Positions 8,967-17,797 of a stretch of 64,000 bases of DNA are shown piece after piece (within the stretch, counting starts at the first letter, position 1; every line of letters starts with the position of its first letter). Location of the stretch: the NCBI RefSeq assembly GCF_026229185.1, contig NZ_JAGGJA010000016.1, positions 36,219-100,218 of the forward strand. Direction: 5' to 3'. The translations under genes and the position numbers were made by a program. Under the pieces are notes generated by a model that saw nothing but the letters and a program-made list of their open reading frames with translations, did not search any database and was not told where the DNA came from. Source of the stretch: Fodinibius salsisoli (GTDB lineage: Bacteria > Bacteroidota > Rhodothermia > Balneolales > Balneolaceae).

Positions 8967-10253
8967 ATGGCTGCTAAGAACGTTAAGGATTCTCTTGCCA
9001 AGCCGGATGCTGAACATCTAAAAGAAAGGTATACTGCCATACGGTCGTTTAGTGAGGCACTGGTGGAGCCACTGGAAACGGAGGACTTTGTCATCCAGGC
9101 GGTGGAACACACCAGTCCAACGAAATGGCATCTGGCTCATGTGAGTTGGTTTTATGAGACCTTTGTGTTGGAAAAAGCTTTTTCCAACTACGAGTCTATG
9201 CATCCGCAATATGCCTATATCTTTAACTCCTATTATCTGCAGACGGGCGAGCCTCATCAGCGATCGAAACGTGGATTACTTTCCCGGCCCACGGTAAGTG
9301 AAGTGTTCGAGTACCGGAAATATGTGAATAATAAAATATTGCAGTTTCTTGATACGGCTTCGGAGCAACAGCTCCAGGAATTTGGTCCGGTCATTGAAAT
9401 TGGCAATCACCACGAACAGCAGCATCAGGAATTGATGCTCACGGATCTCAAATTTCTGTTTGCCCAGAATCCATTGAAACCGCCGTATCGTGAGTTGGAA
9501 ACGTCACCCCAGAAAGAGGCCGATGATCTCAATTGGATCTCTTTTGAGGAAGGGGTGTATCATATCGGTAACGAAGGAAAAGAATATACCTATGACAATG
9601 AGCAGCCCCGGCACCGTAAGTTTTTAGAGCCCTTTGAGCTCTCGGACCGACTTATCACCAATGCTGAATTCATCGACTTTATTGAGGCCGATGGGTATCG
9701 GCGATCTGAGCTGTGGCTTGATGAGGGATGGGCGACCGTGAATGAAGAGGAATGGAGAGCTCCACTTTATTGGTTTAAAAAGGAAGGGGCGTGGCATTAT
9801 TATACGCTTGGAGGTGTGAAGAAAGTCAACCCAGGTGAACCGGTAACTCACCTCAGTTATTACGAAGCTGATGCTTATGCACGATGGGCTGATGCCCGGC
9901 TCCCTACGGAAGCAGAATGGGAGGTTGCAGCAGAAGGACTGCCCTACGAAGGTAATTTTGTAGAACAAGGTTTGTATCATCCGAGGCCAGCCCGCTCTAA
10001 TGATACAACCCTAAAACAGATGTTTGGTGATGTATGGGAGTGGACCATGAGTTCTTATGAACCTTATCCGGGGTATGAGCCGCTGCCCGGAGCCCTGGGC
10101 GAATATAACGGCAAGTTTATGTGCAGCCAATATGTGTTGCGTGGCGGATCGTGTGCAACTTCACAAACCCATATCCGGAAAACCTATCGCAATTTTTTCT
10201 ACCCCGATGCACGCTGGCAATTTAATGGCTTTCGATTAGCTCGAAACGTTTAG
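8967..10253 (+). CDS. egtB: Ergothioneine biosynthesis sulfoxide synthase EgtB
   Basis: A 428-residue non-heme iron enzyme that joins cysteine (or gamma-glutamylcysteine) to trimethylhistidine and oxidises the sulfur. The N-terminal DinB-like domain carries iron ligands in WHLAHVSWFYETFVLEK and NHHEQQHQELMLTDLKFLF. The C-terminal formylglycine-generating-enzyme-like domain has ARWADARLPTEAEWEVAAEG, GDVWEWTMSSYEPYPGY and VLRGGSCATSQTHIRKTYRNFF. Length matches EgtB. egtD begins on the base after the stop codon, so the two are translationally coupled. No EgtC glutaminase or EgtE lyase is seen nearby, which suggests a cysteine-using short pathway; this is an inference. Confidence 0.95.
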   Translation: MAAKNVKDSLAKPDAEHLKERYTAIRSFSEALVEPLETEDFVIQAVEHTSPTKWHLAHVSWFYETFVLEKAFSNYESMHPQYAYIFNSYYLQTGEPHQRSKRGLLSRPTVSEVFEYRKYVNNKILQFLDTASEQQLQEFGPVIEIGNHHEQQHQELMLTDLKFLFAQNPLKPPYRELETSPQKEADDLNWISFEEGVYHIGNEGKEYTYDNEQPRHRKFLEPFELSDRLITNAEFIDFIEADGYRRSELWLDEGWATVNEEEWRAPLYWFKKEGAWHYYTLGGVKKVNPGEPVTHLSYYEADAYARWADARLPTEAEWEVAAEGLPYEGNFVEQGLYHPRPARSNDTTLKQMFGDVWEWTMSSYEPYPGYEPLPGALGEYNGKFMCSQYVLRGGSCATSQTHIRKTYRNFFYPDARWQFNGFRLARNV

Positions 10254-11210
10254 ATGTTTTTAGATATGGATAATCAGCTGTCATTACAGCAACCGTCCGT
10301 TGCCCAAGAAGTGTTACAAGGCATGCAGCAGAAGCAGAAACAGCTGCCGGCCAAGCTTTTTTATGATGAGAAAGGGTCAACGCTATTTGAGCAGATTACG
10401 GGTCTGGAGGAATATTACCTCACGAGGACAGAGCGAGCTATTCTCCGGTCCAATATTGAAGAAATTGTTGACCATGTAGCACCCGGATCTACCCTTATTG
10501 AGCTGGGCAGTGGAAGTAGCCGTAAGACGCGCTCCTTGCTTGAAAGCCTGCCGTCACTCAACGCCTATGTACCCGTTGATATATCAGAAGCTTACTTATT
10601 AAAAGTGGTTAGTCAGCTACGGGTTGAGTATCCAAGGATAAATATTATCCCGGTCTTTGCCGACTATACTCAACCTTTTCAGGTGCCCCACCTTCAAGAG
10701 GAAAATGCTTCGCAGCTCATTTTCTTTCCGGGCTCAACAATCGGTAATTTCCATCCCGGGCAGGCTCAATCATTTTTCGAAAACCTGGTGTCGCTCACCG
10801 ATGGCAAGGCCCAAATGCTAATTGGGGTAGATCTGAAGAAAGACAAAGAGATTTTGGAGGCTGCCTATAATGACACAAAAGGAATAACGGCAGAGTTTAA
10901 TAAGAATATGCTGGTGCGTATTAATCGGGAATTGGAAGCTGATTTTGAGATCGACCAGTATGCCCATCGTGCTTTCTTTAATGAAACCAAAGGGCGTATC
11001 GAAATGCACCTCGTCTCAAAGAAAGAACAGACGGTGAACATTGAGGAAGAACAGTTTAAGTTGGAGGCCGGAGAATCCATCCACACCGAAAATTCGTATA
11101 AATATTCTCTGGATGAGTTCCGGAAGCTGGTAGATCCTTGGTTTTCAGTCGAGCAGGTGTGGACCGATGACCAACAGCTTTTTTCATTACAGCTACTGCA
11201 GAAGAAATGA
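10254..11210 (+). CDS. egtD: L-histidine N-alpha-methyltransferase EgtD
   Basis: A 318-residue SAM-dependent enzyme making hercynine from histidine. Recognition motifs are KLFYDEKGSTLFEQITGLEEYYLTRTE near the N-terminus, the SAM loop IELGSGSSRKTRSLL (about residue 80), YVPVDISEAYL, FPGSTIGNFHPGQAQSFFENL and GVDLKKD. Its ATG directly follows the egtB stop; an alternative ATG 12 bases later would fit if the overlap is inefficient. The last 211 bp are repeated at 18510-18720 with about 95% identity. The gene heads a likely synthesis-and-transport locus with the ABC transporter downstream. Confidence 0.95.
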   Translation: MFLDMDNQLSLQQPSVAQEVLQGMQQKQKQLPAKLFYDEKGSTLFEQITGLEEYYLTRTERAILRSNIEEIVDHVAPGSTLIELGSGSSRKTRSLLESLPSLNAYVPVDISEAYLLKVVSQLRVEYPRINIIPVFADYTQPFQVPHLQEENASQLIFFPGSTIGNFHPGQAQSFFENLVSLTDGKAQMLIGVDLKKDKEILEAAYNDTKGITAEFNKNMLVRINRELEADFEIDQYAHRAFFNETKGRIEMHLVSKKEQTVNIEEEQFKLEAGESIHTENSYKYSLDEFRKLVDPWFSVEQVWTDDQQLFSLQLLQKK

Positions 11211-11274
11211 TTTCTACTGCTCATCTTTTATTTATTCCAGGATCGGAGTAGTAGTTCAAAAATGATATTATGAA

Positions 11275-11412
11275 ATGGATTTTTTTCGCCCTGAAAACGA
11301 TGGATTTAGTCTTTACTCTCCGAAAATGTTTCTTTTCATCTTCGTAGCAGTCCTTATTGTCGGCTCTTTTCTGCTTCAAATGAGTATGGGGATTTGTCCG
11401 GTGCCCCGGTAG
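11275..11412 (+). CDS. 45-residue single-span membrane peptide, copy 1
   Basis: An unlisted short gene. Its product starts MDFFRPENDGFSLYSPKMF, has one hydrophobic helix at about residues 18-40 and ends QMSMGICPVPR, with one conserved cysteine near the C-terminus. A second copy of identical length lies at 18785-18922, also directly after an egtD 3' end. About three quarters of residues are identical and most codon differences are synonymous (for example CCT/CCC, TTT/TTC, AGT/AGC, CTT/CTC), the pattern of a selected coding sequence. It sits 64 bp after egtD and 92 bp before the ABC ATPase. No function is known; a small membrane partner of the transporter or of a redox process is conceivable. 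Confidence 0.75.
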   Translation: MDFFRPENDGFSLYSPKMFLFIFVAVLIVGSFLLQMSMGICPVPR

Positions 11413-11504
11413 CCCAAATTTGTTGGCAGCCTTTACAAATTATTGTACTATACCCATTGACATTGCCAGCAATATTGTTCTTATAATAGTACTAGCCAAC
11501 CATT

Positions 11505-12503
11505 TTGATTGAACTGCAAAAAGTTTCCAAATATTACGGACAAAAGGCAGCGGTTGTCGATTTATCCTTCAAAATTGAAGAAGGAGAAATATTTGGACTC
11601 ATCGGCACCAGCGGATGTGGCAAGACAACCACTTTAAAAATGATCAATCGGCTGGTAACCCCTTCTTCAGGCCATATTTTAATTAACGGAGAGGATATAA
11701 ATAGCCAGCCATCGGAAACGCTCCGTAGGCACATTGGATATGTGATTCAGAATGTGGGGCTTTTTCCACATTATACGGTGCAGCAAAATATCGCTACGGT
11801 ACCCAGGCTGTTGCAATGGGATGATCAACGTATCAGTGAGCGTACTCAGCAGCTGTTACGAATGGTGGGCCTGGAACCGGAGACGTTTGCCCGCCGCGCA
11901 CCGGATGAATTGAGCGGGGGACAACAGCAGCGGGTAGGTTTGGCGCGGGCACTGGCCGCAGATCCGCCTATCATCTTGATGGATGAGCCGTTTGGGGCCC
12001 TGGATCCTATTACCAAGCAGCAGGTCCGTGGTGAAGTCAAACAGCTTTTGAAGAATATCCAAAAGACCATCGTGCTGGTGACACACGATGTGGGAGAAGC
12101 TTTTGATATGTGCGATCGCCTCTGCCTGCTCGATCAGGGGAAAGTACAACAGGTTGGTACGCCCAGGGAGCTGTTGTTTAATCCCCAAAATGATTTTGTG
12201 GATTCGTTCTTTAAATCTAACCGCCTGCAGCTTGAGATGATGAGTATAACTACAGGCGATATCCTGGAAATTCTTCAGTCCTCAGCCGATACTCCGAGAT
12301 CCTTTTCGGAGGGGTTCGAGGGAAATGGTCCGCGGGCGGCGGCGAATGACAGCTTTTTTTCGGTATTCCAGGATGCTAAGCCAGAGGCGCATTCTTATGT
12401 GATTTATGACAAAGAAGATCAGCCGGTTGCCTCTGTTACTTCGGAACAATTGCTCTCGGGATTCTACCGGGTGCGCCATAAACTGAAAGAAAAACAGGGG
12501 TAG
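11505..12503 (+). CDS. ABC transporter ATPase of the OpuCA/EgtV type
   Basis: A 332-residue ATPase starting at a TTG. It has Walker A GTSGCGKT (residues 34-41), the Q-loop in YVIQNVGLFPHYT, signature LSGGQQQR, Walker B IILMDEPFGALDP and switch His in VLVTHDVGEAFDMCDR. This is the quaternary-amine/osmoprotectant (ProV, OpuCA) subfamily, to which the ergothioneine importer ATPase EgtV also belongs. The C-terminal 90 residues do not show a clear CBS pair. The permease fusion follows 4 bp later. Position behind egtB-egtD suggests ergothioneine or a related betaine as cargo; glycine betaine or choline remains equally possible from sequence alone. Confidence 0.85.
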   Translation: MIELQKVSKYYGQKAAVVDLSFKIEEGEIFGLIGTSGCGKTTTLKMINRLVTPSSGHILINGEDINSQPSETLRRHIGYVIQNVGLFPHYTVQQNIATVPRLLQWDDQRISERTQQLLRMVGLEPETFARRAPDELSGGQQQRVGLARALAADPPIILMDEPFGALDPITKQQVRGEVKQLLKNIQKTIVLVTHDVGEAFDMCDRLCLLDQGKVQQVGTPRELLFNPQNDFVDSFFKSNRLQLEMMSITTGDILEILQSSADTPRSFSEGFEGNGPRAAANDSFFSVFQDAKPEAHSYVIYDKEDQPVASVTSEQLLSGFYRVRHKLKEKQG

Positions 12504-12507
12504 GGAT

Positions 12508-14079
12508 ATGATGGCTGACTTGTGGCATTTTATCCTGAGCAACCAGACTGAGTTATTTGGTCAGACGATTGAGCACCTTGGGTTGACCTTTATTTCTATT
12601 CTGATTGCCGTGATGTTAGGCATCCCCGTTGGACTTCTGGCTACCCGGCATGAGAATATATCCGGTCCGGTGCTGGGGGCGGTGGGGGTAATTCAAACGA
12701 TACCGAGTATTGCCCTGCTGGGATTTATGCTGCCCCTGCTGGGGATTGGCCCGCTGCCTGCTATTGCTGCTCTTTTCCTTTATGCCTTACTGCCGATCGT
12801 CCGGAATACCTATTCCGGCATTAAAGAAGTGGATTCGTCCGTCATTGAATCGGCCCGGGGGATGGGCATGACCGATGGACAAATTTTACGAAAGGTACAG
12901 CTACCGCTGGCCACCCCCGTCATTTTTGCGGGCATCCGGACGGCTACGGTGATCAATGTAGGCGTTGCTACGCTCTGTGCGCTAATCGGGGCCGGGGGGC
13001 TCGGCGAGTTCATTTTTCGGGGCATATCGCTCAACAATTCTGTTATGATTATGGCGGGAGCACTGCCGGCGGCCCTGCTGGCCCTCGCTTTCGATTTTAT
13101 CCTGGGATTCCTGGAGCGCAAGGCCTCCACATTGTTAAAACCACTGAGCTATGGATTGGCAGTAGTCATGATTTTTGTATCCATCTATGCTATTGCAACA
13201 ACATTTAACGTTGACACCTTTAAAGCGGGTATCCCACCGGAATTTCTGGAACGGGCCGATGGCTACCAGGGATTGAAGGAAGGGTATGAGCTGGCCGATA
13301 TGCCGATTGTGGAGATGAACGCAGCCCTGACCTACCAGGCTCTGAGTAATGGAAAGGTGGATGTGATTGTGGGCTATTCCACGGATGGGCGCATAGAAGC
13401 TTTCGATCTGAAGGTGCTGGAAGATGACCGTGAGTACTTTCCGCCCTATGAGGCCGCCCCGATCGTGAAGCGGGACTTTATGCAAGAGAATCCTGAAGTT
13501 ATAGAAGCCGTCAGTAAGCTGGCAGAAAAAATCACTACGCGGCAAATGATCAGCCTGAATAGTGCGGTGGATCAGGGGCAGCAGGCTGAAGCCGAGGTTG
13601 CCAAAGCATTTCTGGATAGCCTGGGTTTTAAAACAGATATCGATCGGCAGGGAACACCGGATTTGCTGATCGGCGGAAAGCTGCAGACCGAACAGTTTCT
13701 CTTGGCTCATATGTATCAGATGCTGATTGAAAACTATACCGCTCTGGACGTCGGGCTTCGTACCGGTTTGGCAGGCACCCAGATCGTATTTAAGGCATTG
13801 CTGAACGACGAAATACAGCTCTACCCCGAATATACGGGCACCGGCCTGCACGTACTCCTGGATGCAGAGCAGGACGTCGTAGATAGCCTGAGCAATAATG
13901 CGGAGGCGGTATATCATTATGTACAGGAGCAATCAAAGCAACGGTTTGACTTGCAGTGGCTAAAGCCGATCGGTTTTGAAAACAGCTACGCCCTGATTAT
14001 GCGAAAAAAACAGGCTGGCGAACGGGGTATTGAGTCGATCAGTGATCTGTCAGAATATCTTCAGAATTCTGACTACTGA
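12508..14079 (+). CDS. ABC permease fused to substrate-binding domain (OpuCB-CC / EgtU type), binding lobes permuted
   Basis: A 523-residue fusion. Residues 1-215 are the permease (PVGLLATRHENI, VIQTIPSIALLGFMLPLLGIG, the coupling loop ESARGMGMTDGQILRKVQLPLA, GAGGLGEFIFRGI), followed by an anchor helix at about 210-232. The binding domain starts in the middle of the usual fold: FLERADGYQGL, YSTDGRIEAFDLKVLEDDREYFPPYEAAPIVK and the closing helix come first; then IGGKLQTEQF, ALLNDEIQLYPEYTGTGLHVLLD and WLKPIGFENSYALIMRKK, normally N-terminal, come last. Both lobes are complete, so this is a circular permutation, not damage. Homologous fusions import choline, betaine or ergothioneine (EgtU). Confidence 0.85.
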   Translation: MMADLWHFILSNQTELFGQTIEHLGLTFISILIAVMLGIPVGLLATRHENISGPVLGAVGVIQTIPSIALLGFMLPLLGIGPLPAIAALFLYALLPIVRNTYSGIKEVDSSVIESARGMGMTDGQILRKVQLPLATPVIFAGIRTATVINVGVATLCALIGAGGLGEFIFRGISLNNSVMIMAGALPAALLALAFDFILGFLERKASTLLKPLSYGLAVVMIFVSIYAIATTFNVDTFKAGIPPEFLERADGYQGLKEGYELADMPIVEMNAALTYQALSNGKVDVIVGYSTDGRIEAFDLKVLEDDREYFPPYEAAPIVKRDFMQENPEVIEAVSKLAEKITTRQMISLNSAVDQGQQAEAEVAKAFLDSLGFKTDIDRQGTPDLLIGGKLQTEQFLLAHMYQMLIENYTALDVGLRTGLAGTQIVFKALLNDEIQLYPEYTGTGLHVLLDAEQDVVDSLSNNAEAVYHYVQEQSKQRFDLQWLKPIGFENSYALIMRKKQAGERGIESISDLSEYLQNSDY

Positions 14080-14174
14080 ATACAGCTTTTTCAAATAATC
14101 ACGCATATTACATCCGTCATCTCTTCAAAGTAGAATTGTAATTTTTGATCGGATTGTCGTAGTATATCAGGCAA

Positions 14175-14336
14175 GGAGAAACGTTTGGGCCGCCCGGTAC
14201 CGGCGGATGTGATAAAACGACGACGCTCTAAATGTTTAATCGCCTAAATGAACCTGCATCGTCGGTTAGTAGCCGCACGTGGAGCATTTTCAAGTGTGGG
14301 TTACTGATCCAAACTTTCCCCGGAAAATGTGTCCCG
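14175..14336 (+). pseudogene. Decayed fragment of an OpuCA-type ABC ATPase
   Basis: Frame 14175 onward reads GETFGPPGTGGCDKTTTL, a stop, then MFNRLNEPASS. This aligns with GEIFGLIGTSGCGKTTTLKMINRL of the intact ATPase at 11505. The Walker A glycine before the lysine has become Asp (GAT), a stop codon replaces the following Lys, and a shortened LLIQTFP stretch recalls VIQNVGLFP. It fills most of the 334-bp interval between the permease fusion and the TPR gene. Confidence 0.7.
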
Positions 14337-14413
14337 GGAGGTAGAGTTGTAATATCTGTTAGATAACACTTGCCAGAGTTTGATACACCAAAAACAAAAC
14401 TTAAGAACGAAAA

Positions 14414-16939
14414 TTGAAATCATCAGATAAAGAGCAACAAAGCGATAGGTCAAAAACGCTTCAGGAGATAGAAAAGCAAATTAAAAGCATTGATTTTGAC
14501 CGGGATACCGGTCAGTTTGTGACGCTTTTGGGCCGATACCGACAGATAAGTAGGGAAATAAACCTGGCACAGGAAGGACAAAAGCCTCCGTTGAAGCAAG
14601 CTGTCGAAAGACACGAAGGGAAAGATATACAAACGCCCGGCCAGCTTGTTGCCCGTTTTACGGAAATTTACCAACAGCTTGAAACGCGGTATGATTTATC
14701 ATACTGGAAATCGGCCATCAAAAATGCCCGGGAAAATACCACAAGCCAACCGGGAGCCTATTGCATGCCCATTATCGAATTTTTATCGGGGCATTCGTTA
14801 CTTAAGTCAGAGGTTTTCGCACTGCTAAAACGGTCTTTCCCGTTTGTAGCTTTGTTTCGGTCTCCGGAGTGGGAAGACCTGAAAGCCAATAATGAAAAGA
14901 ATTACCCTTTTCTGGAAAGCATCGTTGATCGGGGAAATTTTGAACTCGACCTGTTAATAGATGCGATACCCATCTACCAATATGAACCCCAGAAATTAGA
15001 TTTTATTCTTCCCACCATTTTACATGCTACCGGCTTACAAAGAAATGGCCGGAACAAGGAGGCTTTTCAGGCCATCGCTCAAATAGAGCCGGAAAATATG
15101 CCGCTGGTGGGTTGGCAGCGTTTGCTCCAGATCCTTTATCAATCGGCTGTTTTGCAGGAAAACGAGAAAGCAAAAGAACTCTTCGTTACAACCATGGGTG
15201 ATGCCGTGCAGCGTTTTCCCAATGATGAAGAGCTGCTGTACCTGCAAAGGGCCTTTCTTTTTGAGACACGCCCCGCAGTTGAAAACAAAGCGGATTTAAT
15301 CTCGATGATAAAAGAACACCCGCTTCAACTTAAATTGCTCTTCCTCCTGGGAAAATGTTGTCTGGACCTGAAGGAGTTCAACGCGGGCCACGTCATTTTT
15401 AAAAAACTCTCGGAAATCAACCCAACCAACCTGGAATATGCTGCTTATGTCACCCTCTCATTGAACGGCATCTTGAGCCGGTCGGTAAAGGGGCATGCCA
15501 AAGAAGAAGGGCCAAAAGCATATTACAAACGTATGTTACAGCAATTGGAATTGGACATCTTTGATCTGGTAGAAGTCCCGAAAGAGCACATTGATGATCC
15601 GGATATTAAAGCTCTGAAGATATATGCCCATTCAGCTTCCCGTGCGCAATACAATGGTAGCCATGAACCCGGCGATCTGCCCGAGACCTTGCACAATGCT
15701 CTAAGTCTGGCTACCAACAAAGAGGTCAGAGTGTTTCTTATCGATAAGCTGATGGTACACTACCCGAACTTAGACGATCTTCTGGAGGCCAAAGAAATGG
15801 TTCTTCGCTTCTACAAAGAGTTTCCCGACGCCCACCCTACCGTTTTTGCTATGGCAGGCATTTACATGGCTGAAAACAATTATGAGCAGGCTTTGTCTTT
15901 TTACGAAAAAGCAAGGGATTTAAATCCCCAAAACATCTACGCCTGTCAGGGGGTAGCCAGGGCAGCTTTGCATTTACAGCAGTATGATAAATCCATAGAA
16001 GCCAGCCGTATTTTTCAACACGAACGAAGGTATGACCGGGCTGGTTTCTACTGCATGGGTAAGAGCTATTTTGACATGGGCGAATATGACAAGGCCTACA
16101 CAAATTTTAAATGGATGGTACAGCTAATCAGGCCCCAGCCCAGTGCCCACGACCAGTATGTGTTTATGGCATCTCTCGGCAAGCATGTGGCTCAATTAGA
16201 TAAAAAAGCGCAGAAGTCGCTTTTCTGGAAAAGGGAAATAGAGGAAGCTTTACAGCTTTTCGATTCCCTGAAGAAAGAAGGGCTTGGAGACTCTAAGCAG
16301 GGCCGGTGGGCAGTTTTTCATGCCGCCAAGCTTTGTGAGCACATCGCGAAATTTGAAAAAGGTCTGGAATACCTCAACTTGGTTATAGATATGTGGCGTT
16401 CGGCAGGAATTTACAACCTGGGTGATGCAGCGACACTGAAAACCCGCTTTCTGATGATGTTACTACGCATGGATGAGGCCAAAGATTTCTTGCAAAATTA
16501 CATAAGCTATCTGGAACGCGAGCAAATCGACCAAGAATATCTCAAGACCTGCCAATCGCTTATGGCAGAATTAGAGCAACAATATGTTGAAGAAGACGAT
16601 GAATACATGAAAGAATTGCGGGCACTGGTGCTGAACGCGGCAACAGAACCCCATAGATGGCGACCGGAATTTGTAGAACTAATGCGAAAAGCCATGATGG
16701 CACAGGCACATCCCCAAATGGTTTTTATTGGAGAACGTTATTTTCAGCAATACGGGACGCAACCCGATGAAGACGATATCTTTATGTCGTTTTGGACGGC
16801 TAAAGCCTACAAGGAATTCGAACGATGGGAAAATGCGAAACCTCATTTCCAAAACTGCCTGGATTTAGGAGCCTATTATCCGAAGAAGTATTACAACCTT
16901 ATCACCATGGCCGGCAATTATCTTCGTAATAATGCTTAA
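14414..16939 (+). CDS. Large TPR-repeat protein of unknown function
   Basis: An 841-residue soluble protein starting at a TTG with no signal peptide or membrane segment. The middle and C-terminal parts consist of helical hairpins of TPR type, clearest at about residues 480-570 (PTVFAMAGIYMAENNYEQALSFYEKARDLNPQNIYACQGVARAALHLQQYDKSIEASRIF) and the following FYCMGKSYFDMGEYDKAYTNFKWM. The N-terminal 150 residues are helical and charged and are not recognised. The gene is followed after 11 bp by a DUF1266 gene, which makes a two-gene unit. TPR proteins are scaffolds, so a complex with the DUF1266 protein is a reasonable guess, not shown by sequence. Confidence 0.8.
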   Translation: MKSSDKEQQSDRSKTLQEIEKQIKSIDFDRDTGQFVTLLGRYRQISREINLAQEGQKPPLKQAVERHEGKDIQTPGQLVARFTEIYQQLETRYDLSYWKSAIKNARENTTSQPGAYCMPIIEFLSGHSLLKSEVFALLKRSFPFVALFRSPEWEDLKANNEKNYPFLESIVDRGNFELDLLIDAIPIYQYEPQKLDFILPTILHATGLQRNGRNKEAFQAIAQIEPENMPLVGWQRLLQILYQSAVLQENEKAKELFVTTMGDAVQRFPNDEELLYLQRAFLFETRPAVENKADLISMIKEHPLQLKLLFLLGKCCLDLKEFNAGHVIFKKLSEINPTNLEYAAYVTLSLNGILSRSVKGHAKEEGPKAYYKRMLQQLELDIFDLVEVPKEHIDDPDIKALKIYAHSASRAQYNGSHEPGDLPETLHNALSLATNKEVRVFLIDKLMVHYPNLDDLLEAKEMVLRFYKEFPDAHPTVFAMAGIYMAENNYEQALSFYEKARDLNPQNIYACQGVARAALHLQQYDKSIEASRIFQHERRYDRAGFYCMGKSYFDMGEYDKAYTNFKWMVQLIRPQPSAHDQYVFMASLGKHVAQLDKKAQKSLFWKREIEEALQLFDSLKKEGLGDSKQGRWAVFHAAKLCEHIAKFEKGLEYLNLVIDMWRSAGIYNLGDAATLKTRFLMMLLRMDEAKDFLQNYISYLEREQIDQEYLKTCQSLMAELEQQYVEEDDEYMKELRALVLNAATEPHRWRPEFVELMRKAMMAQAHPQMVFIGERYFQQYGTQPDEDDIFMSFWTAKAYKEFERWENAKPHFQNCLDLGAYYPKKYYNLITMAGNYLRNNA

Positions 16940-16950
16940 ACAGGAGAAAT

Positions 16951-17619
16951 ATGAATCAATTTAAATACGAAAACCCCGACCAACTGAGCCAGAAACAATT
17001 GTGGTTGCTGGCCACTTCCGCCATGTTGGCCCAGCTTAATAACCAACGCCACGACACCCTGATGCCGAAAGGAGATTATACACATCCCGAACTGGTAGAA
17101 AACATCCGGCATGTGCTTACCCGCGACTGGGAAATCAACAACCTGGCGGATTTGAGCGATACGATCAAAACACTGAACGAAAAAAAGTCTTTCACAGGCG
17201 AACTAAATACCTGGGAAGTACTCAGTGGAGAAGAACTGAAAATAGCCGCTACTAAAAAAGACCAGCTGGGCGATTATAGCCATGTTATGGATATGGTACA
17301 TAACTACCGGGATAGTCTGCCGGGTGGCGACATGGCCTGGCACTACGGCCGCTGTTCGTGGTTGATCCGGATGTCGGCATTCCTGAAATACATAACGGAA
17401 GAAGAAGCCTGGGCGCTGCTGGAAGACAACGGCCGGCGCATTAAAACCGTTTTTTCGTCGTGGGCAGAATTCGGGCTTTCTTATATGGTGGGAGCCCAGT
17501 ATTGGAGAAGAAATACCTATACACCGGAAGCCGTGAGGCGATATACCAAGCATTTTCAGTTTTTGATCACTAATAAAGAGTCTCCATGGACGCATGTTTC
17601 ATGGGGGATAGAGTTGTAA
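16951..17619 (+). CDS. DUF1266-family protein
   Basis: A 222-residue protein with the features of DUF1266: a central DMAWHYGRCSWLIRMSAFLKYITEEEAWALLEDNGRRIKTVFSSWAEFGLSYMVGAQYWR block, in which a D-x-x-R-type segment, an E-E-A-W helix and an SWxxFxxSYxxG motif occur in the family order. It starts at an ATG preceded by CAGGAGA, a good ribosome site, 11 bp after the TPR gene. The biochemical role of DUF1266 is unknown; members are often found with effector-, immunity- or TPR-type neighbours. No signal peptide is present, so it is probably cytoplasmic. Confidence 0.75.
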   Translation: MNQFKYENPDQLSQKQLWLLATSAMLAQLNNQRHDTLMPKGDYTHPELVENIRHVLTRDWEINNLADLSDTIKTLNEKKSFTGELNTWEVLSGEELKIAATKKDQLGDYSHVMDMVHNYRDSLPGGDMAWHYGRCSWLIRMSAFLKYITEEEAWALLEDNGRRIKTVFSSWAEFGLSYMVGAQYWRRNTYTPEAVRRYTKHFQFLITNKESPWTHVSWGIEL

Positions 17620-17797
17620 GAGTGATTGAATTAACATTATAGGATGCAATTTCGCTGCAGCAACCCAATGGGGTGGGCGGCACACGCCTATGAGCTGGAG
17701 CAGCACTACAGGGCTCGCAGAAATGCCTACTGAAGAAGAGGAACCTGGCTTGGGCAATCTCCTGCTTAAAGAGTAAGAAAAGAGGAATAGCCGCTCG

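Noticed and set aside
11457..11487. TTGACA...TATAAT pair before the ABC ATPase gene
   Set aside because: The spacer is 19 bases, and other promoters here follow the Bacteroidetes -33/-7 pattern, so a sigma70-like promoter is not convincing.
17656..17780. Short frames reading MGWAAHAYELEQHYRARRNAY and TEEEEPGLGNLLLKE
   Set aside because: The first recalls the GWxAHxxE end of citrate synthases, but the match is too short to call a gene remnant.
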